A DNA stretch of 12,114 nucleotides from Candidatus Glassiibacteriota bacterium. GTDB taxonomy: Bacteria > Gemmatimonadota > Glassbacteria > GWA2-58-10. Below, one piece after another: positions 1 through 6,802 of this stretch. The DNA lies in assembly GCA_030604975.1 (NCBI GenBank), contig JAUVUV010000024.1, positions 1-12,114 of the forward strand. Reading direction: 5' to 3'. The notes under the pieces were generated by a model. It did no database searches, was not told the origin of the DNA, and was given only the letters and a program-made list of their open reading frames with translations. The position numbers were made by a program, and so were the translations under genes. Every line of letters begins with the position of its first letter. Position 1 is the stretch's first letter.

Positions 1-234
1 GATCGATTTTATTATGTACTTGACCCAGGGCTGAATAACCAGGAGCCTTGGTTCTGGCGCAGTGATCGTGGCAAGTTGGATAAGCGGCATCTTTGATCCG
101 TAAGCATCGATATGGAGGTTTTCAATCAGGGCCGGAGATGCCTTGCCAGTGCGTATACTCGCCATTTCGTGACGAATCCCTTCAATGGCCTGCTCCATCT
201 TCTGAGTGGCCGTATTCAAGACTCCCTCAATCAT
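1..234 (-). CDS. frr: Ribosome recycling factor, N-terminal 78 residues (cut by window edge)
   Basis: RRF works with EF-G to split the post-termination ribosome and release mRNA and tRNA in the cytoplasm. Translating the minus strand from the ATG at 234 gives an open frame to position 1. It contains the family signature IRTGKASPALIE (about residues 25-36) followed by a YGS..PL.QLA.IT segment (about 45-58) and VIQPW (about 67-71), as in the first helix and beta domain of RRF. The full protein is normally about 185 residues, so more than half lies outside the window. The ATG overlaps the pyrH stop as ATGA (231-234), so translation is probably coupled to UMP kinase. This is the usual last gene of the rpsB-tsf-pyrH-frr order. 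Identity is secure; only the missing C-terminus is unknown. Confidence 0.96.
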   Translation of the reverse strand, partial: MIEGVLNTATQKMEQAIEGIRHEMASIRTGKASPALIENLHIDAYGSKMPLIQLATITAPEPRLLVIQPWVKYIIKSI

Positions 235-953
235 GATGCCGCCTCCACAATGGTACCAATGGTTTCACCGGCGATTATTCGGGAAAGAGCGTTTTTCTTT
301 CCCATATCAAATACCAGAATAGGCAATTTATTATTCATACAGAGGGTAATTGCGGTGGTATCCATGACTTTGATTTCTTTCTGGAGAACTTCCAGGTAGG
401 TCAGTCTGGGGATAAACTTGGCTTGTTTCTCGACCGTAGGGTCGGCGGTGTAAATTCCGTCGACTTTGGTAGCTTTAAGAATTATCTGGCTTTCGGTTTC
501 GATTGCCCGCAAAACAGCCGCAGTATCGGTAGAAAAGTATGGGCTGCCGGTACCGCCGGCGAAGATAACCACCCTGCCTTTTTCCAGGTGTCTGATCGCG
601 CGGCGGCGAATGTAGGGCTCAGCGAGCTGTTCCATACGGATAGCGGTCATTACCCGCGTAGCGAGGCCGCGGCTTTCAAGAATGTTCTGCACGGCGAGGG
701 CATTGATCACAGTGGCCAGCATGCCCATATAATCGGCCGACACCCTGTCGATACCATGCTCAGTGGCGAGTGTGCCGCGGATAATATTTCCGCCGCCGAT
801 AACCAGTCCGAGCTGGACACCAATTTTATGCGCCTTGCAGATGTCATCGAACAGAGGGTCAAGGCGGGAGGGGGTGATTTCCTGGCTGCCCTCGCCAGAA
901 AGGGCTTCGCCGCTTAGCTTGAGAAGAACTCTGGTGTACTTTATATCGGACAT
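231..953 (-). CDS. pyrH: UMP kinase (uridylate kinase)
   Basis: Bacterial UMP kinase phosphorylates UMP to UDP with ATP in pyrimidine nucleotide synthesis. It is a homohexamer of the amino-acid-kinase fold. The 240-residue length is typical. Visible motifs are KLSGEAL (residues 12-18), the glycine-rich GGGNIIRG (53-60), DRVSADYMGMLATVINA (69-85, the UMP/GTP-site helix region), GGTGSPYFSTDTAA (133-146, UMP binding) and KVDGIYTADP (163-172, nucleotide binding). The ATG at 953 gives the family-standard N-terminus, although no strong Shine-Dalgarno is visible before it. It lies 68 bases after tsf, and its stop overlaps the frr start. Linking pyrimidine kinase to translation factors is a widespread bacterial arrangement. 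Nothing looks broken. Confidence 0.98.
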   Translation of the reverse strand: MSDIKYTRVLLKLSGEALSGEGSQEITPSRLDPLFDDICKAHKIGVQLGLVIGGGNIIRGTLATEHGIDRVSADYMGMLATVINALAVQNILESRGLATRVMTAIRMEQLAEPYIRRRAIRHLEKGRVVIFAGGTGSPYFSTDTAAVLRAIETESQIILKATKVDGIYTADPTVEKQAKFIPRLTYLEVLQKEIKVMDTTAITLCMNNKLPILVFDMGKKNALSRIIAGETIGTIVEAAS

Positions 954-1021
954 CTGATATTATCTGGCCACAGTTGGAATCGGGCCAGTAAAGGGTGCGT
1001 GCCCCGATAAAGGAAAGAAAG

Positions 1022-1615
1022 CTACTGACCCAGTTGGAAGCGGGCAAAACGGCGGACTTGAATGTTCTCACCGACTTTTACCGCCGTCTCCTGCACTAAC
1101 CGGCCGATCGAGGCGTCGGGGTTTTTGATAAAGGCTTGCTCTAACAGGCAAACTTCCTGATAGTATTTTTCCAGGCGTCCATCAACTATTTTGTCCAGTA
1201 CTTTTTCCGGTTTGCCACTCTGGGCAGCCTGTTCGCGGTAAATCTCCTTTTCCTTTTCGACTAAATCAGTTGGAACTTCTTTACGGATGATAAAATCCGG
1301 ATCAGTGGCTGCGATATGCATGGCTATATCCTTGGCCAGCTGCTGGAATTCATCGGTCCGGGCTACGAAATCCGTTTCGCAGTTGAGTTCCACCAGCACA
1401 CCGATCTTGCCGCCCGTGTGAATATAAGAATGGATAAGACCCTCGCGGGTTTCGCGGTCTTGTCGCTTGGCAGCCCTCATTGCTCCTGTTTTGCGAAGAA
1501 TCTCAGTGGCTTTTGCCGGATCTCCGTTCGCTTCGGTAAGAGCCCTTTTGCAATCCATCATACCGACACCGGTGGCTTTACGCAGGGCTTGTACACTGGC
1601 TGCTGGAATTCCCAT
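1022..1615 (-). CDS. tsf: Elongation factor Ts, short form
   Basis: EF-Ts is the guanine nucleotide exchange factor that removes GDP from EF-Tu. The N-terminal UBA-like domain (about residues 1-55) holds the signature LRKATGVGMMDCKRAL. The TDFVAR motif at 81-86, which inserts next to the EF-Tu nucleotide site, is intact. The product is 197 residues against about 283 in E. coli. It therefore belongs to the short class, as in Thermus, with a reduced core domain; it is not a truncation, because the C-terminal GENIQVRRFARF motif is present. The ATG at 1615 is preceded by AAGGGG at 5-base spacing. A 148-base gap separates it from rpsB, long for this operon, with no clear promoter or terminator in it. 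Confidence 0.98.
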   Translation of the reverse strand: MGIPAASVQALRKATGVGMMDCKRALTEANGDPAKATEILRKTGAMRAAKRQDRETREGLIHSYIHTGGKIGVLVELNCETDFVARTDEFQQLAKDIAMHIAATDPDFIIRKEVPTDLVEKEKEIYREQAAQSGKPEKVLDKIVDGRLEKYYQEVCLLEQAFIKNPDASIGRLVQETAVKVGENIQVRRFARFQLGQ

Positions 1616-1763
1616 ATATGCCCCTTAAAAGCAATCTTGATACCTGTAACCTTCTATCCAATTCGAATGACTAACCAGCTAACCGGAATAATCCAATAGC
1701 AGGGAATACAGCCTTTTGCCGGGAACCAATCTTAGTTTCCGCGGGCTGGCTGGTCTAGATTCC

Positions 1764-2945
1764 TTATCCTCCGCTGTTTTTTTCTTTCTTTGCCGATGCC
1801 GAGGCCTTTTCAGCTTTGCCAGTGGATGTCTTCTTGGTGCTGCCCGCAGGTTTTTCTTCCTTGATAGCTTTCTGGTTTTTCACACCGGCAGGTTTAGTCT
1901 CCTTAGCGGCGGTTTTCTTTTCAGCAGCGGCTTTTTTCGTTTCCTTGGCAGGCTTCCTGGCTTTTTCCTCTGACTTCTTGGTTTTTTCGCCAGCCTTCCT
2001 GGGAACTCCGAAGGCCTTTTTTACCTTACCATCGGCTTCTTTTTTCTTCTCACCGGCAGGCTCGGCCTTCTTTTTTTGGCCTTCATCCTTGGCTTCCTTT
2101 GCAGCACTCATTGCGGCTACTTCCTCCGCATGTCTCTTTCTGCGTGGACGGCGTCTGGGACGGGAACGTCTCGGCTGTTCCCGTTCTTTCCGCTCCCGGA
2201 TTTCCACTTTGACTTCCTCACCCTCAGCCTCTTTCTCTTTTTCACTGTCAATTCTTTCAGCCATCTTCGCTTTGCCCTCAAGCACTGCATCGGCGATAGT
2301 CTGAGTAATCATCCTAACCGAACGGATGGCATCATCGTTACCTGCCACAGGGTAGGTGATTTTTTCCGGATCGGCGTTTGTATCGATCAGGGCAATAAGC
2401 GGTATCTTCAGCTTGTTCGCCTCGGCAACGGCAATTTTTTCTTTCTGCGTATCGACAACAAACATCGCATCGGGGATATCAGCCAGCAGCTTGATCCCGT
2501 CCAAGGTCTTCTGGAGTTTCTGCATTTCTCTTTGGAGCGAAAGGGCTTCTTTTTTTGTCCTCAACTCGAATTCACCTTCGTCCCTCATCCTTTCCAGTTC
2601 CCTGAGCCTGCGGATGTTCTTCTTGATGGTCTGGAAGTTGGTGATCATTCCCCCCAGCCAGCGTTCGTTCACGTAGTACATCCCGCAACGGACAGCCTCA
2701 TCTTTGATAATATCACGCAATTGTTTTTTGGTACCGACAAAAAGGATATTCCCGCCCTTTTCCGCAATCTCCCGTACCTTGCCTGAGGCTTTTTCCAAGT
2801 GGTTTAAAGTCTTTTTCAGGTCTATGATATGGATACCATTGCGCTCGGCGAAAATAAACTTCTTCATTTTCGGGTTCCAGCGCCGAGTCTGGTGACCAAA
2901 ATGCACACCGGATTCCAATAAATTCTGGATGGTTGGAAATGCCAT
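1764..2945 (-). CDS. rpsB: 30S ribosomal protein S2 with a long basic C-terminal extension
   Basis: S2 binds the back of the 30S subunit near the Shine-Dalgarno region of mRNA. Residues 1 to about 227 match the family along their length: ESGVHFGHQTRRWNPKM (11-27), IIDLKKT (40-46), FVGTKKQ (69-75), NERWLGGMITN (93-103), PDAMFVVD (158-165) and IPLIALIDTN (181-190). The protein then continues in the same frame to residue 393. The extra 165 residues comprise an acidic stretch (about 234-250), an arginine-rich block (about 256-272) and a long Lys/Ala/Glu tail with repeated KPAG-like units. Most bacterial S2 proteins are 230-270 residues. The ATG at 2945 has AAGGAG at 5-base spacing. The tail is low-complexity and probably disordered; its function is unknown. 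Internal stops are absent, so it looks translated. Confidence 0.97.
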   Translation of the reverse strand: MAFPTIQNLLESGVHFGHQTRRWNPKMKKFIFAERNGIHIIDLKKTLNHLEKASGKVREIAEKGGNILFVGTKKQLRDIIKDEAVRCGMYYVNERWLGGMITNFQTIKKNIRRLRELERMRDEGEFELRTKKEALSLQREMQKLQKTLDGIKLLADIPDAMFVVDTQKEKIAVAEANKLKIPLIALIDTNADPEKITYPVAGNDDAIRSVRMITQTIADAVLEGKAKMAERIDSEKEKEAEGEEVKVEIRERKEREQPRRSRPRRRPRRKRHAEEVAAMSAAKEAKDEGQKKKAEPAGEKKKEADGKVKKAFGVPRKAGEKTKKSEEKARKPAKETKKAAAEKKTAAKETKPAGVKNQKAIKEEKPAGSTKKTSTGKAEKASASAKKEKNSGG

Positions 2946-2950
2946 CTAGA

Positions 2951-3001
2951 CTCCTTCAGGAGATATTAATTCCCGCAAACTTAATGATAAATGCGATATC
3001 T
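2951..3001 (-). promoter_or_regulatory. Candidate structured rpsB leader with sequestered ribosome binding site
   Basis: In the mRNA, AGATATCGCA (from 2992-3001) can pair with TGCG (2974-2977) and then ATATCT (2961-2966), leaving a 7-base bulge on the 3' side. The interior can add a short stem closed by a four-base loop. Just downstream, CTCC (2959-2962) can pair with the GGAG of the rpsB Shine-Dalgarno around a TGAA loop. The two pairings share bases 2961-2962, so they may be alternatives. Ribosomal protein S2 represses its own operon through the rpsB leader in enterobacteria. Applying that to this element is my inference, and no known motif was matched. Confidence 0.35.
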
Positions 3002-3040
3002 GAATTCGAACCAATCGACTGTAAAATTAACCCACGAAGA

Positions 3041-3439
3041 TTAGCGTTTCGAGAACTGGAAACGCTTTCGCGCCTTGGGCTGCCCGTACTTTTTGCGTTC
3101 AACCATACGCGGATCGCGTGTCAACAGGCCCATTCTGCGCAAGGGTGGGCGATGAGATTCATCCATGGCAACGAGAGCCCGGGCCACGGCGAGTCTAATC
3201 GCCCCGGCCTGGCCGGAATGTCCTCCGCCCTTGACATTTACTTTAACTTTGTAGTGGCCGAGAGTCTCGGTGGCAACGAATGGCTGCTCCACAAGCTGGA
3301 CGTGACAAGCCCGGCAAAAGTATTCATTCAGGTTCTGTCCGTTGACTTCCCATTCGCCCTTCCCGCTTGAAAGATAAATCCGTGCAATACTGGTCTTGCG
3401 CCGTCCAAGTGAATGGACCGTTTTGCTTTCCTTTTCCAA
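3041..3439 (-). CDS. rpsI: 30S ribosomal protein S9, TTG start
   Basis: S9 sits in the head of the 30S subunit, and its C-terminal tail reaches the P-site tRNA. The 132-residue product has the N-terminal GRRKTSIAR (12-20), the central GGGHSGQAGAIRLAVARAL region and the terminal KKYGQPKARKRFQFSKR, ending in the conserved basic residues. The start is a TTG at 3439. A perfect AAGGAGG (3447-3453) lies 7 bases upstream, and no ATG or GTG occurs in frame before the conserved core, so this unusual start is well supported. The gene follows rplM after 65 bases, the near-universal L13-S9 pair. Confidence 0.97.
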   Translation of the reverse strand: MEKESKTVHSLGRRKTSIARIYLSSGKGEWEVNGQNLNEYFCRACHVQLVEQPFVATETLGHYKVKVNVKGGGHSGQAGAIRLAVARALVAMDESHRPPLRRMGLLTRDPRMVERKKYGQPKARKRFQFSKR

Positions 3440-3484
3440 CTTGTATCCTCCTTAACGGTCTGCCCAATGAACGGTTTTGCTTTC
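3411..3484. repeat. Imperfect 20-bp direct repeat flanking the rpsI start
   Basis: The 20 bases at 3411-3430 and those at 3465-3484 agree at 17 positions, 54 bases apart, and share a CGTTTTGCTTTC-like core up to small changes (as read on the plus strand). One copy is inside codons 4-10 of rpsI and the other is in the leader before its Shine-Dalgarno. It may be a small local duplication or chance. Confidence 0.4.
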
Positions 3485-3504
3485 AGGACGGACCTGGTCT
3501 GTCT

Positions 3505-3933
3505 TTAAATCTCCAATAGTTCCGGCTTCTGCGCTTCGTGGGGGTGATCAGGGCCGGCATATACTTTCATCTTTTTCAACTGGTGGCGCCCCAGACTATT
3601 GTGCGGCAGCATGCCCCTGACTGCATGCCGGATCACTTTTTCCGGTTTTTCGGAAAGCATCTTGTCCAGGCGAACCATCTTGACACCCCCGGGGTAGCCC
3701 GTGTGACGGAAATAATACTTTTGCTCAAGTTTCTTGCCTGTCAGGCGAACTTTTTCCGCGTTAATTACGATTACGAAATCGCCCACATCGAGGTGCCGGG
3801 TAATATATGGCTTGTGCTTACCCATCAGCAGCCGGGAAATCTCCGAGGCCAGACGTCCCAGAATCCTATCCGTGGCATCAACCACGTACCATTTTTTCTC
3901 GATATCCTTACCTTTTGTCGCATAAGTTTGCAT
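3505..3933 (-). CDS. rplM: 50S ribosomal protein L13
   Basis: L13 is an early-assembly protein of the large ribosomal subunit. The 142-residue product equals the E. coli length. Visible family segments are WYVVDATDRILGRLAS (15-30), LLMGKHKPYITRHLDVGDFVIVINA (35-59, with the conserved G-K-P), YFRHTGYPGG (74-83), VRGMLPHNSLGR (105-116) and the C-terminal YAGPDHPHEAQKPE. The frame stays open upstream to 4143, but that extension overlaps the barrel gene and resembles no L13. The ATG at 3933 gives the standard N-terminus. The ribosome binding site is poor (GGTGG about 7 bases upstream). This is the first gene of the translation operon, behind a strong promoter. Confidence 0.97.
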   Translation of the reverse strand: MQTYATKGKDIEKKWYVVDATDRILGRLASEISRLLMGKHKPYITRHLDVGDFVIVINAEKVRLTGKKLEQKYYFRHTGYPGGVKMVRLDKMLSEKPEKVIRHAVRGMLPHNSLGRHQLKKMKVYAGPDHPHEAQKPELLEI

Positions 3934-4053
3934 CTGACTACCACCCAGGCCCCAAAAGCCTAATTTCTGTATTTTATTAACCGGCTCATTTACCGGAGAA
4001 TTGCGCAAATGCCCCAGGGACAAAACTCTGCAAATTTCCGGCATCTGAAAAAG
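3934..4053 (-). promoter_or_regulatory. rplM leader with possible stem-loops
   Basis: This is the roughly 120-base untranslated leader expected from the promoter at 4061-4089. In RNA sense it can form AGATGCC with GGCATTT (7 pairs including one G-U, around a loop of about 26 bases), CCGG with CCGG around an 8-base loop, and a short TTAGGC/GCCTGG stem immediately before the rplM start region. L13 represses its own mRNA through the leader in E. coli, so a regulatory role is plausible. No defined L13-leader class was recognised. The pairings were found by eye and are only moderately convincing. Confidence 0.3.
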
Positions 4054-4060
4054 AATAGGA

Positions 4061-4089
4061 AAACTAATAATTAAAAAAGTTATTGTCAA
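4061..4089 (-). promoter_or_regulatory. Promoter for the rplM-rpsI-rpsB-tsf-pyrH-frr operon
   Basis: A perfect sigma-70-type -35 hexamer TTGACA (4084-4089 on the minus strand) is followed after 17 bases by TAGTTT (4061-4066). TAGTTT matches the -10 consensus at only half its positions. The spacer and surroundings are strongly A/T-rich, unlike the flanking genes. It lies 19 bases after the stop of the barrel gene and would give a leader of about 120 bases before rplM. The -35 box is convincing; the exact -10 is not. Confidence 0.6.
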
Positions 4090-4108
4090 TATTATTCTAT
4101 ATCGTTTC

Positions 4109-5353
4109 TTACCTTCTGCGTGGAGGGGCAATCCATTTCTCAAATGCCGAAAGAGAAAACACCACCCTGAAAACTCTCTCCTCCGGATAATTCTCCAGAT
4201 CAGTATTGCGCTTGAGATACTCGAATGCTATGTCTGCCAGCCCGTTACTGTTGCCGAAATACCTGCCGGTGCCGAAACTGAACGAGGTTTCGGTTATACC
4301 TGAGCCAGAGATTTTGTAGGGGTAAGTCGCCCGGGAAAAACCCAGCCGGAGGGGAAATTTACGGTACAGCGGAGGGTTTTCCTCAGCTGCCGGTAAAAGC
4401 TCGAAGCCGATACAGTATCTCCACTGATTGGCTGCCGCTGCCGGCTGCTCGAGATCCAGGTCGCTGTTTTTCCAGCCCTCGTACTCTATGTCGGCCCCGA
4501 TCACGATTTGCCGCGTTATCCGCTTTGAAAAACCAAGCCTCCAGGAGAGCGGATACTTGAGTCTGTGTGTTTCCTCATACGAATAACCACTGAGAAATTT
4601 GCTTTTCAATTCCACATCGGCTGTTTTCGGCATCGTAATCGAGAAACCCACGTTCGTTCCCCTGATAGAGGCCAACACCCCGAACGTGGGCCTGACAAAT
4701 GAATACCGAGTGTCATAGTTCTCCTGGCTGTTGACCAGGTTTTCATTCGAGAAATCAAGCAGCCTTCCTCTTTTGGCTCCGCCGAACATCCAGTCGACTC
4801 CCAGGCCGAAAGCCAGGTTATTACCCACTGTGCGGGCGACAGTGAAGCGGCTGACATAAAGGCCGCCTTCAGATGAAAGTGTGCGGCTGATTTCACCTGG
4901 AAAAAAGTCGGGATTAAGGCTGTCGGAATACTCCCAGGTGAGATCTCTCCACTGGCGGATTCCCCAGGAAAGGACAAACTTCTTAAAGCTTGGGAATATT
5001 CCCCGGAATGCCAGGAACTCTGTGGAGCGGAGATTAAGATTTCCACCGGGGTCTTTCAATGAACGGTAATCCTGCGCGATAACACCGTTGAAACCTGCGC
5101 GCCAGAAATTCACCGTGCGGGCCGGGTTGCTGAATGTGAAATCCTCCCCTGGAATCGCCGCGCTGATGCCTCCCAGCGCGCGGCTTCTGGCGTCCCCCGG
5201 AGCTACCGGAATACCCAGATGAGGCGCGGCAAACATGGAATCCGCATGAAGATAACCGGCAGTTGAACTCAAACAAACCAGAAAAACTGCCACTGACCAG
5301 ATCATTCCGTTTTCAGAAATGCGTGGAAGTATGTGTTTTAAAAGTTTCAACAT
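4109..5353 (-). CDS. Outer-membrane beta-barrel protein, FadL/PorV-like
   Basis: The roughly 414-residue product begins with a basic stretch and a hydrophobic core (about residues 17-36), then a plausible signal peptidase I site at LHA/DS. Just after it comes an APGDARSRALGG.SAA....FTFSNPA segment. This resembles the small-residue-rich N-terminus of the OmpP1/FadL and PorV/PorQ barrels, where the pattern is RALGMGGAF.A.......NPA. The rest alternates hydrophobic and polar residues with frequent aromatics, as expected of membrane beta strands, and the last strand is FRVVFSLSAFEKW. The start is uncertain: GTG 5356, ATG 5353 and TTG 5350 are adjacent and in frame. AAGGAG upstream is best spaced (5 bases) for the TTG; I list the ATG. 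It follows the lipoprotein gene by 28 bases and probably shares its transcript. Substrate and role cannot be read from the sequence. Confidence 0.75.
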   Translation of the reverse strand: MLKLLKHILPRISENGMIWSVAVFLVCLSSTAGYLHADSMFAAPHLGIPVAPGDARSRALGGISAAIPGEDFTFSNPARTVNFWRAGFNGVIAQDYRSLKDPGGNLNLRSTEFLAFRGIFPSFKKFVLSWGIRQWRDLTWEYSDSLNPDFFPGEISRTLSSEGGLYVSRFTVARTVGNNLAFGLGVDWMFGGAKRGRLLDFSNENLVNSQENYDTRYSFVRPTFGVLASIRGTNVGFSITMPKTADVELKSKFLSGYSYEETHRLKYPLSWRLGFSKRITRQIVIGADIEYEGWKNSDLDLEQPAAAANQWRYCIGFELLPAAEENPPLYRKFPLRLGFSRATYPYKISGSGITETSFSFGTGRYFGNSNGLADIAFEYLKRNTDLENYPEERVFRVVFSLSAFEKWIAPPRRR

Positions 5354-5381
5354 CACTCCTTACCAGCTTTTGAGGCAATTT

Positions 5382-6626
5382 TTATTTTCCCGGTTTCGCC
5401 GCTTCCGGTGCATCCGTATAGACCAGTTTAAGATACGGCCGCCGCTGGATATCTTGCGCCTCAGGCGGATAAATTCCCAGGAAACCTGCAACATTGATTC
5501 TGCTGAAACTCGAAAGGACAATATAATTTGGACCAGTGTGTCCAGGCCCTTCCAGGATCAATCTCTGAAAGGCCAGGGTGACATCCATAATAATGGACGA
5601 ATCAGCCATGCCTACCCCTCGGACCTCGCCGAGGAAAAGCTCCTCCGGTGGAACGAAAGACAATTCATGGGCCGTATGTACCCCCACATGGAAGCTGTCC
5701 ACAATCGCCCTGCCGGCTATCCAGAGGTGAAGCTGTGCCTGGTTTACCATGGCCAGGGGCGGTAAGGCGCTCAGATCATAGGCGAAAAAGACCTGGCTTG
5801 AGGGAAGTTCCCCTACTATCAGGTACTCATCCCCATTGGTGGTTCCGTCGAACTGGGCAATTGTGGCGTCCTTTAAGGCCCTGCGCTCAAGAAGGCTTTG
5901 AGTTGTTCCGCCGCTCAGCTTGTAGATCAGATCAAGTCGCGAGGCCACGGGCTGGGTCGGGCTGTACTCCCTGGCGACAAGGCCCAGGTAAGAATTCTGA
6001 TTGTCGGCGAGGATAATAAACGGCAGGTCTATCACGCCAGTGGAGAGGTAATCGTTCAAGGCATTCTTGTCCAGCTCCACGACGACCGTATCCACTCTGT
6101 TTCCTTCAAAAGAAGCGCTTCCCAGCGGCTCGCTGATGAAATCGCCGCCGGGAGTACTCCAGGGCTGGCCATCCGAAGCACGTTGGTATGTCACCTCGGT
6201 TTCTTCGAAATTCCTCTCAAGCATGTGCACCGAGAGATTTATCGGCAACTCTCCACTCACGCCCAAAACGTAAAGGTGAAGGACTCCGGAGACAATTTCT
6301 GCGTCCTCTGGCAGGTCGATGCGGAAATCGAGCGCGGAACGCATCAGAAAATCACTTCTGCGGCCTACGAAAACCCGGGTCATGTCGCCTTTATTGAGCG
6401 GTGCGCTGGCTACCTCTGTTATTTCAAGAGCCTGGTGGAATTCTTTCTCTTCCGGCAGTCCGCCGATCACATCCGAGGGAAGCAGAACAAACCCTGAGGT
6501 GTTCCGGGTAGTTTCCGTGCAACCGGATAATAGGGATAGAATAAAGAAGAGAAAAAATACCGGCAAGTATATGAAATTAATAAAGTTATGCACTCTGTTA
6601 TTCTTTTTAAATTTCAATTCAGACAA
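5382..6626 (-). CDS. Lipoprotein with two tandem DNRLRE-like (CBM96-type) domains
   Basis: With a TTG start at 6626 the protein has 414 residues. The N-terminus is basic (K, K, K, R), followed by a very hydrophobic helix and the lipobox LLSGC with the lipidated cysteine at residue 36. The residue after cysteine is Thr, not Asp, consistent with outer-membrane sorting where the Lol rule holds. Two similar halves follow. Repeat 1 (about 81-236) has a VFVGRRSDFLMRSALDF strand set, a VLHLYV strand and the EVTYQRA...W.TPGGDF segment typical of DNRLRE domains. Repeat 2 (about 254-405) repeats the pattern with YLIVGELPSSQVFFAYDL and QLHLWI. Both end in a L.L.Y strand. An upstream open extension to 6713 runs through an intrinsic terminator and is rejected. 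A GTG at 6593 is the alternative start. Such domains occur in surface and adhesion-type proteins; the function here is unknown. Confidence 0.75.
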   Translation of the reverse strand: MSELKFKKNNRVHNFINFIYLPVFFLFFILSLLSGCTETTRNTSGFVLLPSDVIGGLPEEKEFHQALEITEVASAPLNKGDMTRVFVGRRSDFLMRSALDFRIDLPEDAEIVSGVLHLYVLGVSGELPINLSVHMLERNFEETEVTYQRASDGQPWSTPGGDFISEPLGSASFEGNRVDTVVVELDKNALNDYLSTGVIDLPFIILADNQNSYLGLVAREYSPTQPVASRLDLIYKLSGGTTQSLLERRALKDATIAQFDGTTNGDEYLIVGELPSSQVFFAYDLSALPPLAMVNQAQLHLWIAGRAIVDSFHVGVHTAHELSFVPPEELFLGEVRGVGMADSSIIMDVTLAFQRLILEGPGHTGPNYIVLSSFSRINVAGFLGIYPPEAQDIQRRPYLKLVYTDAPEAAKPGK

Positions 6627-6650
6627 GAATCTTACCCTGCAAGGAAGATT

Positions 6651-6683
6651 AAAAAAATTCCTCCTTAAGACGGAAAGGAGGAA
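6651..6683 (-). terminator. Strong intrinsic terminator after the rnf-DUF1844 operon
   Basis: In the minus-strand transcript, TTCCTCCTT (6675-6683) and AAGGAGGAA (6658-6666) form a perfect 9-base-pair stem with an 8-base loop, followed at once by seven T residues (6657-6651). This is a textbook Rho-independent terminator, 119 bases after the DUF1844 stop. The lipoprotein start lies 24 bases further on, so if this is purely a terminator that gene needs its own very close promoter. None was recognised. The A/T-rich stretch 6684-6802 upstream could instead hold a promoter, which would make the hairpin a leader attenuator. Confidence 0.85.
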
Positions 6684-6802
6684 CCGTAACAGAACAAGAT
6701 ATCTGTAAAACAAATATTAATATAATAAAGAAATCTAAAATAGAAAGGATTAAGCAGTTATTATCCGCGGAGCTTTCCTGTTACGGATGGGTTTTTAATA
6801 TA

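Noticed and set aside
423..917. Plus-strand open frame opposite pyrH
   Set aside because: It is a shadow of the conserved UMP kinase gene, with no family features or ribosome binding site.
1616..1763. Promoter or attenuator between rpsB and tsf
   Set aside because: Only poor TTG-containing hexamers and no stable hairpin with a T tract were found; nothing beyond the tsf ribosome binding site is supported.
2076..2786. 236-codon plus-strand open frame opposite rpsB
   Set aside because: It is antisense to a certain S2 gene; its Phe/Leu/Ser-rich composition is the mirror of the Lys/Glu-rich coding strand.
4062..4108. A/T-only inverted repeat after the barrel gene as a terminator
   Set aside because: The AATAAT/ATTATT pairing is too weak, has a long loop, and coincides with the -35/-10 region of the rplM promoter.
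3934..4143. 70-residue N-terminal extension of L13
   Set aside because: It covers the promoter and leader, overlaps the end of the barrel gene, and resembles no L13; the ATG at 3933 gives the normal 142 residues.
5898..6497. Plus-strand open frame opposite the lipoprotein gene
   Set aside because: The minus-strand product has a lipobox and two clear domain repeats; the plus-strand product has neither motifs nor a plausible start.
6627..6713. N-terminal extension of the lipoprotein reading frame up to a TTG at 6713
   Set aside because: The added segment runs straight through the perfect terminator hairpin and T tract, and it would place about 60 residues before the lipobox, far too long for a lipoprotein signal peptide.
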